In this document: one piece after another, positions 30,418-43,196 of the stretch
How positions within the stretch are numbered: the stretch's first letter is position 1
How the letters are laid out: each line of letters begins with the position of its first letter
From: Spirodela intermedia
Taxonomy: Eukaryota > Streptophyta > Magnoliopsida > Alismatales > Araceae
Assembly (NCBI GenBank): GCA_902729315.2
Contig: LR746274.1
Coordinates: 4,429,037 to 4,493,036 of the forward strand
Reading direction: 5' to 3'
DNA length: 64,000 nucleotides
The notes under the pieces: generated by a model
The model's database searches: none
Told to the model about the DNA's origin: nothing
Seen by the model: only the letters and a program-made list of their open reading frames with translations
Translations under genes and position numbers: made by a program

Positions 30418-31159
30418 AGAAAATGGTCCAATACAATTTGCATACTGACAAAATAAAGGCACTTTTTAATACCTTCTATCCCCCTTTTCTTTCACCGCGG
30501 GCATTCTCCCCGTGCAAATTGATTAAGACCTTGGAGTGTGGCCGGAACACGACTGGGAAATGCGGCCTCCTGTCTGCCACGTCAGCTCAATTCGGACCGT
30601 TCTATTCTGGATTAACGACCGATCCAGAATCGAACAACGGGGGAACGATGCAATGGCAAAGTGCAAAATACCACCTCTATGGAGTCCATGTATACTACAG
30701 GCGGAGGATAGAAACTTAAAATTTATATCTTGCTCGGGGTTATGTAAAACAAAATCATCTGGGAGCTCCCCTGGACAAGTGACAAAAAATAGAGGACCGA
30801 TGACTAAAATTCGCACTTTGCACCATATGTAAATAAGTATCGACAAGGAGTTCTTCTGTGAAAACGAGAGAGAACTTTACGTCTAAGTTTGTAATTTCCC
30901 AATTTACAGGGTTTTTTCATCCATAAATCAAACATGATCAGCAAGGGCCATCTCTCAAAATGTGCAGAAAATAGAGGACTGATGGTCAAAATGGGATGAT
31001 GAACATATGAGAGGACTCCTGGTCAAGAGAGGCTGCATGCAGTCTACTCATAGACGGCTTCCAAAAAAACCCCAACAAAAAAAGATTAAAATTAAGTACC
31101 CAGAAAAAAGTGGGGAAAAAAAAACCCCAATGATGATCCGAAAATAATTAGCCATGAAA
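30418..31159. other. intergenic between SDHB and the AP endonuclease gene
   Basis: No gene is recognised. Two copies of AAAATAGAGGAC(C/T)GATG occur at about 30786 and 30967. The right part may include 3' UTR of the minus-strand AP endonuclease gene. Confidence 0.5.
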
Positions 31160-31566
31160 ACCATGAATTTGTGCACATTCATCCTCAATCTTTCTTCGGC
31201 AAGAGCTCCAGGGAGACAGGGCAGTGATCACTCCCCTAAAAACCTGCAAGCCTTTTTTTTTCTTTTTTTTTCTTTTTTCTTGTGTTCAAGATCATCCGAT
31301 GTCAGGCTATTCATCGAATCCATGTTAAAAGGCATTGATCATAATATTATAATAGATAAGCTTAGTAATATTATTCAAGGTGGGTGCTTGATAAACCATG
31401 AATTGGGCACGGGCACATTCATCCTCAATCCTTCTTTGGCAACAGCTCCAGTGAGACAGGGCAGTGATCGCTCCCATAAAAACCTGCAATTTTTTTTTTT
31501 TGTTGTTCAAGATTATATGAATAAATAAGCTCAATAATATTATTCAAGGTGGCTGGTGCTTGATAA
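31160..31566. repeat. tandem duplication containing the last AP endonuclease exon
   Basis: Copy 1 (31160-31396) and copy 2 (31397-31566) both run from ACATTCATCCTCAAT through the terminal exon, a poly-T/pyrimidine run, TTCAAGAT, ATAAGCT and AATATTATTCAAGGTGG, ending TGCTTGATAAA. Exon borders are offset exactly 240 bp. Copy 1 has an extra stretch of roughly 70 bp in its middle. Confidence 0.9.
31185..31243 (-). pseudogene. duplicated, stop-bearing copy of the AP endonuclease terminal exon
   Basis: This 59-bp copy of exon 9 (31425-31483) lies 240 bp further downstream in the transcript direction. It keeps the TTGCAG acceptor, the SDHCPV catalytic segment and the final TGA. The codon TAT of exon 9 is TAG here, so canonical splicing into it would stop after two residues. 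The same change creates an AG four bases before SDHCPV that could act as an in-frame acceptor. Confidence 0.85.
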
Positions 31567-34500
31567 AAACTGCCTTAAAAGGAATATTTATCCTCTTACC
31601 CTCGAGCTCGATCCCACGCCCGTGAATCTGGCACGCGACGATTCTGTCTCTGAGCTGTTCTGAGACGATGAAGTAGTCTATCCGCATTCTCTTACCTCGG
31701 TACCTGCATGGAAATTTGCCAAGAACAGGAGTATATGAGTCAAAAGTATTGAGGATTGCCCAGAGAGAGAGAGAGAGAGATGGACCCAATCTTGCTGCCA
31801 GTTCACAGGAAGATGGTGTCTGCCCCCCACACAAGTCAAATGGTGATATGATGCCTAGTGTGATTCTGACTCCACAAACATTTACGTATAAAACCCAGAA
31901 GAATCTAAGATTTCCGAGGAGCATTTCAGTAAAGATTTCAAACATTTGGGTGAAATTGCAAGAGCAAGCAAGGAAGACCGGGGAGAGAAAAGGGCCCAAT
32001 CCTGGCCCAGCCAGATGATTCCCCAGTGGGGGTTGACCTTTGAGAATGTGTGGCCCACTAGATCTTTCTAATAATGAGCCATGGGACAGACAGGGGCTTC
32101 TTACTTTCCAACAGGATTCCCAGACCAAGAGAAGCCGCCGTCCATATCTTGCTCTTCATGAAGGTATCTGTATGCATCTACCAGCTTTCCCCTGTGGAAA
32201 TAAAAAATAAAAAAATAAAAAAAATCAGAGGTTTTTTTAGATAAATAAAAATCCTCCATTCACACTAAAGAAGGGATTAGTCATTAAAGAATTTTAACTC
32301 CAATCGGATAATTATCAATGGATTTCTTTAAATCAAAACTTTTATGATTAATGAGAGATAGATCAAGTACCTTCCCCATTTACCTAGCACTTGATCTTTC
32401 TTAATCTCATTTTATGTCTTGTATCATAAACCCCCAAGGAGTCTTAAGCTCCTGATCAATTTGACGATGGAATAGAAATAAATCGGGAAGAAGATTCCAG
32501 TTATCTACTTTTCAGATTTTTTAGCATAAAAATTAGAAAAATAAAAAAAAGTTAGCGGAACCTTATTTTTGGCTGATGTAAATTAAGAATGCCCAAAGAA
32601 ATAAACATGGATCTATAATGTTTTGACTAATTTACTCACAAAGATAGTATTTTGGTGAACCGCTGTCTTTCGGCCAATGTGAATCCAGGTTGCCCACAAT
32701 CCTGTAACATAAATCAGGGCTACACTTAGTCATCAAGCAACTCGAACATCAATATAAACTAATTCTCCTATGTAGTTCTATTATAATTTAGAAATTTTAT
32801 GATGCGCCTCCAGCATAGAAATTTTTAACCGTGGGAAACACAAATATATATATATATATATATTTAACATATTCCATCGTTAAAAACTCGCATAAGCTGT
32901 AGCATTATTACAGAAATCGATGAAGATGTATCTAATGGAGAATATAAAATCACCAAAAGAAGGCAAAGAGATCTGGAATTCTTTTCAGAAACTCTCAGGC
33001 AAAACTATCAGCCAATGTGAGTACTTTATTCAAAAAATAAGAACCAAAGAAATGAGCATAATGGAAGATGAAGAAATTAAAAAAAGTGAAACTGATACAA
33101 TGGATAACAGGGTAGCAATCAAGGAGAATCAGAATGCCTTTTTATGAAGCCAGATGAAATAAAATTTATAAATGCTAAAGGGATTCAGAAAAATATAGAG
33201 AAAAAAAAAACCATACCTCTGTGTTTGGAGGAACATAGCCATTAAGCTTTGCACCAATGAAAAAATCTGGATGGCTCACATCGGTAACCTGATGGCTGCA
33301 ATCTCATTCCAAGTGTAGAAAAACGTGAAACTTAACAATATAAAGGAGTATTCAATTGATTTTGAAGAAAATGCAAAGCCCAAAAAATAAATCTGTTATT
33401 CATGAAAGGCTGCTGCAATATAGGCAGAATGTCATTCTGAGATTCATTATGGCCCAAGGCCAACGTTTATTCTACAAGCATACCAAACCATGATGTCAAA
33501 TAACAGACTGATAGAACTAATAGGAAATTTTTGTCTTCCGGCTGTTGGCCTTATGATTGCTTAAAGATGGATGCTTGACTGACAGGCTGAGGAGGGATAT
33601 AATTATATATCCCCTCACTCTTGAAATGATTTGTTTCTTGATTCAGCTCCTTCAAATAATCAAAAACATTGCTTCAGATTCGGCTGCCGGCATAAAACTT
33701 TTGTAGCTTAGGTGAGCATTAAGGCGACATAAAACACCCACCAAGCCCAGGCATCTACCAGCAAGAAACTAGTTAGGAAATATTGGATCTATGTCCAACG
33801 GATCGCACCTCCCAAGAAAATGTATTTTGTTTCAGTCAGACACGTAGTCATGATGAAATAGCAGATGGGATCAACTTAGCAATATTATTTCCAAATGATC
33901 TTTTGCAGGAAGGGATAACGTCCAACTTAGAGTTGTCAATTATTTAGTTCGGATTTTTTTTCTAGTAAAAATAAAAAAAAGGCAGGTGGGTGGGGGTGCT
34001 CTTGATTATTCAAGACCTGATGGAAGCATTTGAAATATCCTGGTGGGTGAGGGTGCTCTTGTTTACATGTCATTGTAATTTGAAATATCCTTTTATTCTG
34101 GATGAAAATTCTCAGTTTTTGGCGAAGAGGTGAAGAAATAGATCGATCATTCCACTAAAATATGATCAAGAAAGTGGTTAAGAACTGATTCCCCGTTTTG
34201 GAGGTTCGATTGAAAAGGTGGTAGCCAGGCTAAGAAAGTTTCTCACCATATACAATGGTCGAATCCATCGAAACTTTACTAGATGGGCTAATAAAATTAA
34301 GCCACCAAAATTTAATTGGGACGCTCTGAAAAAGAGAGCGAAGAAGAAACTGGAACCGTAACTGACATCAAATATTTTGAGAATATAGTACTGCCATAAC
34401 AGTTTAGCTAGACTGAAGAATAAGCTAGCAAATAGCATTTGTATCCCCTTCAAGCAACACAGTGAGCCTAATGCTGCGGATACGTTCAACCAGCTTGTTG

Positions 34501-37500
34501 CCCATTGGAAAAAGGATCCTTTCTTTCATTAAATGCCATGGCAGCATATCAAGCAAGTTTCCAAGCTCCCTTGTCCCCTATCCTACACCATCCTCACCAG
34601 TCAAAAGATTACAAGTGAACTAGAAGAGCCACGAACCCATTTCTTGAAAGGGGGTCAAGAATTCAGTTCCTGGGCAGTCACCCCATCTCTCAGACAAGAA
34701 GGCCAGTAGCGAGACACCAAGGATTAGTGTTTATTCCCATCATGAATCTAACAAGAGAAGTGATAAATCAAGACTAGTTGATCTGTAGATGGTCCTACCT
34801 CACAAAAAACAGATCATTATGTTAGACCACTGGGCCTAATGTATACTCGCAGGAAGACCAAAGGCAGGCCCAATATGGGAGAGAGAGTCCTGGGTCACAG
34901 ATAAGTGAACCGGACAAGGTTGGAGGTTGGGGCACCTCGAGGATCCGTGTTAGGGTTTATCTTTCCTCTCTGTTCTTACCCCCCTTAGCCTCTCCCTGTT
35001 CCTGTCAGATTCTGTTCTCCACTTTCTGAACTTGGAATACCACTCTACTTGATCTACTTCCTTATCCCACTGTTCCAGTACCTTACACATTAAAAGAGAT
35101 GTCACTGGATTACATGTCAGCTACAATCAGAAATTGGAGTTTGTACACCAATATATTTGAATAAATTGTACCTGGATACAGTGGATTCATCCCTGAGTAG
35201 AACTTTTAAGAATAGTCATGCACTGGTTATCACAGAAACCTGCGACTAAAAATGTCCAGCCTACTCTATCCACTCTCAATCAAATTTGCGTTGGATGGCC
35301 CAATAACTCTAACAAGGGGTGTGTACGATTTACAGTTCCAGGTTGATAGAACCTTCAGACAGTACAAATCTAAGAACCACCATCACAGGATAAGAAAAAT
35401 CACAACAAGCAAAAATTGGTTTGATTACTGCCCATAGAACATTTCATCCTGTTGGAAAGGATTCTGGGCAAGCAAAAAGCATGCCACTGTTTCCCAATTC
35501 ACCGAATCGGACTCATCCAGAAAATAAATGCCAATCAAAGTTGGTTAGTGAGTCAATCAGTCACATTTCCTTTTAATTCTAAAGTTCATGTTATTATTCC
35601 AGAACGTTATAGTGAGCCAATCAGTCACATTTCCTTTTAATCCAGTATTTTGAATATCCTGAATTATAGCAGTAAGATCCTGAATAATCTTCAGTGACCT
35701 AACACACAAATGATAGAACGATCTGAGTAAAAGTAGTAGTTACCTTACGTTCAGGTCTCCACACCAAATCAAAGGCTTATCACTTGACTGAAGGATGAAT
35801 TCAAGCATCCTTTTATCCCATTTTCTTCTTCTTTTGAAAGAATTTTCGTCATCTTTCCAACCATTGTTAGGGACATAGGTATTTAGTAAGTAGAGTGATT
35901 CAAATTCAGCTAAAATCACCCTTCCATCTGGTTCGTGCTTGGAAGCTGCAAATAGAAATAAATTTTAAAAAAAGGTATAATAGCTCTAAAATGGCAGTAC
36001 GATGTAATAGTATTCATGCAAGATTTCATCTTTAGCACAGAAAATTTTAATTTCCTTCAAAAACTTTCTTAATGAAGCATAGATCAATAGACCAATTTTG
36101 ATCGGAAGCTCAGCATTTCTTCAACGGAAAAATGTTAAAATCCGGCCAATCATGGTAGTTCAGATTTAGGCATGATATCCGACCTAGGAAGCTTCCATCC
36201 TTCCAGAAGATGAGCGATGCCATTAGGAGAACAAGAGAAGATATCTACGAATTTAATCTAAAATTGGAGAAGTGCAAATACAAATCAACCCTTTATCAAA
36301 GAAATACACAACACAAACCATGGAATAACAAGAAAAAGGAGAATTAACTGTTAGAATAACGACTTCATATCCAATTGGCCATTGTATAATGGCTCTTAGA
36401 GGTTGTTTTCACAAAAACGCCTTCTAGCAATAGAACCACATTCATTGGAGATTGTGGGAGGAGGTGGGTTGATTCTGAAAACATATGCAAGAAAAATGAT
36501 TGTGAGCCTTTTGAAAGCCAAGTCTGAGATGGAATTCACAAACTGATCTATGGAATCAGCAGATCCAAAGAGGCGGCTGAGTCTCTGGACCATGCTTTCT
36601 CCTTACTGTTTTATCCGCAGATCAACAGGATATCCTCCACTGCTTAATGTATATCCCAGTCAGAAAGACAATAGAAAATTAGCCCTTAATTATTTTCAAA
36701 GAATTACCAAAAGCAATATGATCAACAGAGGTGAAATCTGAAACTTGTAAAACAAATTTGTGGAAAAGAAAGGAGAGGAATCAAGAATTCGAATGCTTCA
36801 ACACCCAGAAAGAGAGCCGGTTCCAGATTCAACAGTCTGCCTGAGGCCAAAACAATATCTATGAAGTCGCAATAAAGGAGAGAAACGGCTAGAAAAAGCT
36901 TGTAAAGCTATGTCGAGCAGATCTAACGTTGCCTTTCGATCTCGAACATGCAGACCAGAAGAATATTTTCACTTCAATGGATACTTAACCTTCCATTAAC
37001 TGCAAATAAGAATAGGTCTTGGCAAAACAAATGGTAGATTCATGATGGACTATCAACCAGCTAACCCGCCATTTGATGGGTAGCAGGACAAGACTTTCAG
37101 AAAATGATAATCATGAAGAATACGAAACATCCAACTATAAAAACTAGCAATTTTGTTCCATCACTTACATGTTGGATCAAGGGAGAAAGAAACCCTTTTC
37201 GGCTGAAATTGTCGTTTAACAATTAAAGCAGTCCCTCCATACTTTGAATCTGAAAGAGACCACCAAACACGATAGCTCTTAAATGGGGCACTTGATAAAG
37301 CGCGCATGAGCACCTGCACAAATTTTAAAAGCCACCACATGCTCACAATCCAGGTTGAAAAGAGCAGTTCCACAACCCAACAGAGACATAATGTCTATTA
37401 AGCTAAAATTGTGATCAGGACTGATTAAGACAAATGAAAAAAATTGAGATAGTGGGCAAACGGTGAACCATCCAGTAACCATTACTGGATATTCTGCAAC

Positions 37501-40359
37501 AAGCTATGTGTAAAACAAAAGGTTAAATTAAGTTAATTCCCTACAGCGTCAAGATTCTCCATTTTATATGCATTCAATCACACCTTATATGGATAATTTC
37601 TACCTCAAAGCAAAAAAAATAGAAGAATAAAGGTAAAATTTTATGCCTTCAAATAGCTACGACTAGGAAAGCCTATGAAAGCTGCCGAATTCAAGACAAT
37701 AGACTAGAATTCCCACAATAGATATGTGATGTAGATGCGAATGATACTACAATCTGATATAGAAGAACCACGCAAATATGTGATCTGAGACAAGACAAGA
37801 CGACAAACTGAAAAGAGATCAAACCTAAGGTCATGACTATTTCCTTCATTGAAAAGTGCTGAGACCTTTTAGAGGAGCAGTCTATGCACCAGTCAAGGCA
37901 TTTAAGGTTAAAAGTTTAGATAATTGCCACTTCATCTATAATCTCTTAAACTCATATAGATTGAGGATGAATCATAAGTACAGAAAATTCAGAAAAATGA
38001 TCATTTTACTATGTAGCTTGCAAACAAAAGAGATTACACATGCTTATCATCAACCAAACAACGATTAACAAAAGCACCGAAAAATCTGATAAATGCGAAA
38101 TATGTTACTCAGTTCATATTCCCAACAGGTTCCAATAAAACTTGCTAACCCCCCCCCCCCCCCCAAGAAGTCAAATATGCTACCACCAAAGTGTACAGAA
38201 TTAATATCATCAAAGCAAAGGTTATCCGAATATTTTCTTCACTGGAGTAGTCAGAGTATCCATAACATTGTCTTCTCCCTTCTCAACTACGCCACCAGTC
38301 CCGTGGAAATTCATTTAACCAAGTATGAATGTACCGTGTTGCAATCCGATTTGTAATCCAAAAAAAGTAAGCACATCCATGAAAATCTGTACTTTTCATT
38401 GAAAAACGAAAAGTAAACTCATGCATATAAACAAGTAATACTCTCAAGATAATCCTAAGTTATGCCTACAGGCACCTGCTTTTCCTCACTAGCCAAGCTT
38501 GTATCATCTTTCAACTCGGAAGGATTTTTCGCAGCACCCTTGGATCCTGCTGCAGGCATCCTTACTTCCTGTACCAATCCATTTAAGATAATGTCAGGGA
38601 ATCAGATGCTTGAAAAGAATAATACAAGTATAAAGGAGCTCTATTTGTAAAAACACTAATCATGCCAACATAATGAGGTAAAATTAGTATCCATTATAAA
38701 ATCCAAGCTGATGAACAGCATCGGTGAAGATGCCTTAACTCAAAAGCATTGAGGAAAGAAGAGTGCATATAATTGTACGTTTGATATTGAAAGTTTTCCC
38801 ACTTCATACCCATAACTCTTCTTTGGCCTACAAAGGCTCCCCAGGATCTGACCCAAAAGTAAATCCTATGAAATTGGATTCGCTTTCAATAAATGAATGC
38901 AATGTCAAGCTGCAACCCATCATGTAAGATAACATAAATCTTACAGCCATACAATATTTTTCGTCATTACTGGTGTTCTTGCCACAGTTGCCACAGCCTC
39001 TGCTTCTGATGTTGCGATTGAAAGGCAACCACTTTCAGCAGTAACGGGGCTTTCATTCTGTGGAGAGAAATGAAGCCCCATTTGTGCATTCGTTTCATAG
39101 TTTTAAGTGAGAAGTCCACCTCTTCTGTCAATGAAAAAATACATAAAAAGAATGCACTTGATCCACCATGTGTACACCAAGTACACATGGTGGATCGAGA
39201 GGCCTAAATTTTTAAATACATATAAAGATTAAAATTATCAACATTTGGACAGGACACCACATTCCACCTACTCCATGTCAGTTTCACTCATCCACCAAGT
39301 GTACACCAAGTACACGATTATGCAATCGTTCAATGTCGGATGATTTGAAAATCTCTTCCTCAAATATTCTTCACTTTGAAGTTATTGACGCATCAAGGAA
39401 GCAAGATGGACTCATCACTCCAACAGTCTTTAGGCCAATTTCTCAATACTTCCTTAAAAGAAAAAAAGAATGCACTTGATCTGAATGAGTATGCTTTTCT
39501 ACCGCCAATACCTTAAGAACAGACTATTCACTGATTATTAAGGAACATAATTTTGTTTGTATCTACAATGCCAAGAATAGAATAAACTAGAAGATAAAAA
39601 CTAAAAAAAACTAAAAATTGTTCCGATTCTATGCTTCCCATGAATCTAGCTGCATTGCTATATGAGATATTTAATCAGGAAAGAGCCCTAAGAACCCGGT
39701 ATGCACATTATACCTCTCCAGCATCACATGATAAAAGGGTCCACAAAAGCCATATACAGCCTTTGATCGACGCATTTTGAGCTCAAAACCATGAGAGTAG
39801 TGTAGCCCTCCCCTATCAACCGTATAGAAAAAGAGGACATTGTATCCTGCATTAAAATCACTTATTGTATCATAAATAAATCCCTGAGCTGATGAAACCC
39901 ATCGCTCAACTGTCCAAAAGACAACAACCGAGACACCAGACAAAGTAGTAACACAGTTCCCAGATCAATCACTATCGAAACCAACCCAAAAACTGTAACT
40001 CACCGACGATTTTTCATCGAAGGACTAGAGCTGTGAGTATTGACCAAGCTAGAGAGAAAGAGAGAGAACGGGAGAGAGATTCTGACAACATGAAGAAGGC
40101 AGGGACGGACCTGGATGCAGATGGCATCCGGGTCGAGCTCCTGCACGAACTTGGAGAACTCGGGCCAGTCGTTCTTCACTCGTAGGAGGAGGCTGTTGGC
40201 GTTCCATGTCAGGAACTTGAGCGGCCCCCGCTTCTCTGCCTCTTCCCCCGGCGCCGCCGACCCTTCTCGTCCTCCCACTCCTTCGTCACCCGAGTGCCCG
40301 GAGAGGGCGGGCTTCTTGGAAGAGCCCTCCTTCGCCACCGGCTGGAAGAATCTTTTCAT
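31425..40359 (-). CDS. APE1L: class II AP endonuclease (exonuclease III family), APE1L-like
   Basis: Nine exons: 40359-40111, 38568-38476, 37313-37169, 35945-35744, 33295-33217, 32701-32640, 32191-32105, 31703-31600, 31483-31425. They total 1080 nt in frame (359 aa). The start MKRFFQPVAKE and the full exon order match Arabidopsis At3g48425 (APE1L). Catalytic elements of the EEP nuclease fold are present: the TWNANS Asn (residues 50-55), the Glu opening exon 2 (EVRMP), the WCGDLNV Asp/Asn in exon 4, the GKYRGKRMRIDYF block in exons 7-8, and GSDHCPV in exon 9. It incises abasic sites in base-excision repair; nuclear location is inferred. Residues 5-45 form a low-complexity linker after a short N-terminal motif. 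The terminal exon is duplicated downstream. Introns reach 2.4 kb and I see no gene in them. Confidence 0.93.
33296..35743. other. intron 4 of the AP endonuclease gene
   Basis: This is a 2.4-kb intron. It contains a short duplication (GGTGGGTG(G/A)GGGTGCTCTTG at about 33983 and 34042) and a 31-bp near-perfect direct repeat at 35547-35577 and 35611-35641. The stretch 34840-35100 is less AT-rich and could be a transposon fragment, but no ends were found. Confidence 0.5.
38477..38567 (-). other. exon 2 of the AP endonuclease gene carrying the catalytic Glu
   Basis: This small exon (full limits 38476-38568) begins with GAAGTAAGGATGCC, giving EVRMP directly after a GTACAG acceptor. It is listed because it is short and isolated by long introns (1.5 kb before and 1.2 kb after). 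Its Glu corresponds to the metal-binding Glu of the exonuclease III family. Confidence 0.85.
39160..39196. repeat. perfect 16-bp inverted repeat, 5-nt loop
   Basis: GATCCACCATGTGTAC (39160-39175) is followed by ACCAA and its exact reverse complement (39181-39196). A related partial motif (CATCCACCAAGTGTACACCAA) lies at about 39291. It sits in intron 1 of the AP endonuclease gene. Confidence 0.95.
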
Positions 40360-42140
40360 GGTCAGCGCGGGCCGACTCGAAGGTCTCCTCGTACTCTCTC
40401 TTCTCCCTCGCTCCAACCATTCGGAAGGTGAAAGAAACTCGGAGGGGTGAAACTCCAACAAATAGAATTACCGATCTATCCTCTCAAGGAATTAAATTTC
40501 AGATCATAATTTAAGTTTCCTAAATAAATAAATCCTTAATATATAAAAACGATCCGTCCTTTTTTCTTCTTACGAGAATAATGTCAGAAAAAAAATCACA
40601 ATAATTTAGGATTATATTCTCCATTTTACCAAGAAATATAATTTGCTCAAGTTTGAACTGAAAATAAGAAATTATGAATTAAAAATTTTCATAATTGAAA
40701 ACAAAGAAATCTTTAGTCATGAATTACTTACAAAATAATTTTTAAAAATGTAGATGTAATATTTAAAATTTTTCATCATAAAAAAATATGCCTAAAGTTT
40801 AGACGCTGCAAACTTCTAAAATAAGTAAATCTAGGAGAATTCGTACCATGTAGGATGTTTAGGCTGATGATTTTTAAAATCAATTAATTATTGAAATAAT
40901 AATATCAAAATTGGACCAAAAATCATCATTCTTGTATCACCAAAAATATCTCAAAAACATGAGAAATACTAATCTCTCCATCTCTACAAGTATCTACCAA
41001 ATTAAGTTATTAAGAAACTTAATGTGACGTTATTTGTACCATATTAAGTTTTCAATTTGCATGAGAATTTTACCTTATTTACATTATAAGATCATTTATG
41101 TCATGATATTGTGTTTTACAATCAAAGGTATTAAAATAAAATAATGTGATATCTTTTCTACTAATATGAAGCTCAAACCAAGCCCATGTACCACTTCTCT
41201 GAAGACCAGCCCCTCACACCCCACATGAGAGCAGAAGGAATAGGGGAGAGATTGAACCCATTATTTTGACCAAGCTTGAGTTTGAGCTGGGATGTAAGCC
41301 TAAGTTTTTATATTAAATGTATATGAGAGAAGGAGAGAGATTTATGAAGGACCACATTGGGTATGTTGGCATTCTTAGCATGGTATGGTATATTATTCTT
41401 AAATGGGAACATGAATGATTGACCCAAAGTGGGTGGGCAGGTCCCTCTAGAGGCCAAAGTGGGCCATTATGTGCTGCCCCATTGTGATTGGGGCCCATCT
41501 AACTGAGAAATAATTTACTTAAATAATTAGGCTAGTTCATCCTACATAAATAGGCTCATGCTATTTATGTAGGATCAACTAACATTCATTGATTTAAATA
41601 AAGTATTTCCAAAAGAGTCAAAAAAAATTAAATACCACGTTTTGTTATGATATATTTTTAAAAAATATTTCCCTTGTGAATTATGATATTTTACTCTATA
41701 TGAAAATATTAAAATGTGGATTTTTTAATTATTAGGGGACTTATAGTGGAGCGAGTGGAACCCATCAGATGAAAGGAGATGGATTTTCTTGATGGAAGTG
41801 ACCCATAAAAGTACAAGTGTAGATGTACATGGATTTTATATTAATTATTTTTACTAGTCTCATGTCCGAAACGATCCTGATGTGACAAGGCAACGCCAGA
41901 ACCCGAATGCCCGTGATGTGACTCGACGGCGTTAGATGGAGTTTAGCGCAGGAAGGGTACATCTTCCACGTAAAATAAAAGAAGGGACTTTTCTCAAAAA
42001 ATATGCGCCGTCTCTTTATCCCCGGGCGTACGCGGAATGACCGTTTTTTTATTGGTATACAACTTAGGATGTATGACATTTAAAACCTAAGTTTGGTGCA
42101 ACAAGAAAAGTTTTTTTAAATATGGGAAATAATATAAAAC

Positions 42141-42625
42141 GAGAGAAAGGTATATGATTCATTAATTAATGTTTATCAACGCCGGGAATCAATAACCATT
42201 GGAAAATTTATTTTAAACCCCGGCAAAACCTGCCATTTATGAAAAGGTATAGGATTAATTTTTTTAAGTGTAATCTCCGTTAACCACGCACGAGGAAGGG
42301 GGAGACGATGATGATCAGATGTTTTTTGGAGAATGATGTTAATAGAAAAAAATATAGGGGGTTTTTCAGAATTAAAAGAGAGAAAGATACTCTTGATGTA
42401 ATTAGTTAATTAATATTTACTATTAAAGGAATCAATGACATATGAATTTTTTATTTTAAACCCTCGGAAAACCTGCCATTAATGAGAGGGTCTCGGGTTA
42501 ATGTCTTGGATTCAATTGCCAGCAACCACACAAAGGAAAGGTAGGGAGAGGATGATGATTTGATGGTTTCGGGTGACCAAATTTAATATAAAAAACTAGA
42601 GGGAGTTATTCAGAATGAAAAGATA
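42141..42625. repeat. tandem duplication of about 237 bp upstream of the MIZ1-like gene
   Basis: Copy A (about 42141-42377) and copy B (about 42378-42625) share, in order, GAGAGAAAG, TTAATTAAT, AATCAAT, TTTATTTTAAACCC, AAAACCTGCCATT, GATGATGAT, and a closing (G/A)TTTTTCAGAAT-like end. The copies are clearly diverged. Confidence 0.8.
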
Positions 42626-42712
42626 GTAGTGAGACTTGATGCAAAACCGGACGAAGTCAATGAAAGTCGCCAGGTGTCTGAAACCATCACACGTTATAGG
42701 CGATCGTGGTAG

Positions 42713-42731
42713 ACACGTGTCTTCCACGTGG
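42713..42731. promoter_or_regulatory. paired G-box elements upstream of the MIZ1-like gene
   Basis: Two palindromic CACGTG cores lie back to back: ACACGTGT at 42713-42720 and CCACGTGG at 42724-42731, 466-484 bp upstream of the ATG. A further TGCCACGTCATCC lies near 42907. In plants such ACGT cores bind bZIP and bHLH factors, including ABA-response factors; use here is inferred. Confidence 0.5.
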
Positions 42732-43083
42732 CAGTGCGGTGAGCATGCGCCGCCAGCCCCAGCGCAATGCATCATCCATTTGCTGCTGAATATACGACGC
42801 CGGCGTTTAATATATAGGCCTCAGGTCGGGTGGGTCATCATCCCAACCCGCTCGTCGGACGTTGACTCGTCCGACGAATAAGACGTGCACGGCCCCTCCT
42901 CCATCTGCCACGTCATCCCATCTCTTCCTCTCTCTCTCGCTCTCGCGTAAACGGTGGGTCTTCGGGAAGAGGGGGCCAATAGCCGTCATATGAAGTTTAC
43001 ACCCTGTATTTATAAAGTTTTATAATCATATAAAATAACAGAATTTAGTTCACATGGCTACTGCGTAGACTCATGGGCTGTAC

Positions 43084-43090
43084 TATATAG
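43084..43090 (+). promoter_or_regulatory. probable TATA box of the MIZ1-like gene
   Basis: TATATAG lies about 110 bp upstream of the ATG, followed by a (CT)n tract at about 43129-43166 that would fall in the 5' UTR, a common plant core-promoter layout. An alternative TATTTATAAAG lies at 43007. Confidence 0.5.
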
Positions 43091-43124
43091 TCGAACTCAT
43101 CCCTCTCCACCCTCCCTCCTCGTC

Positions 43125-43169
<45 letters not shown>

Positions 43170-43196
43170 AGGCGGCTGGTTCCCCTCTTCTCCTCC

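Larger units (their letters stand above)
40360..43083. other. divergent intergenic region between the AP endonuclease and MIZ1-like genes
   Basis: It is AT-rich from 40480 to about 41160 with no gene, then mixed sequence to 42140, a tandem duplication (42141-42625), and a GC-richer promoter-proximal zone with G-box elements upstream of the MIZ1-like gene. No additional gene is supported. Confidence 0.55.
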
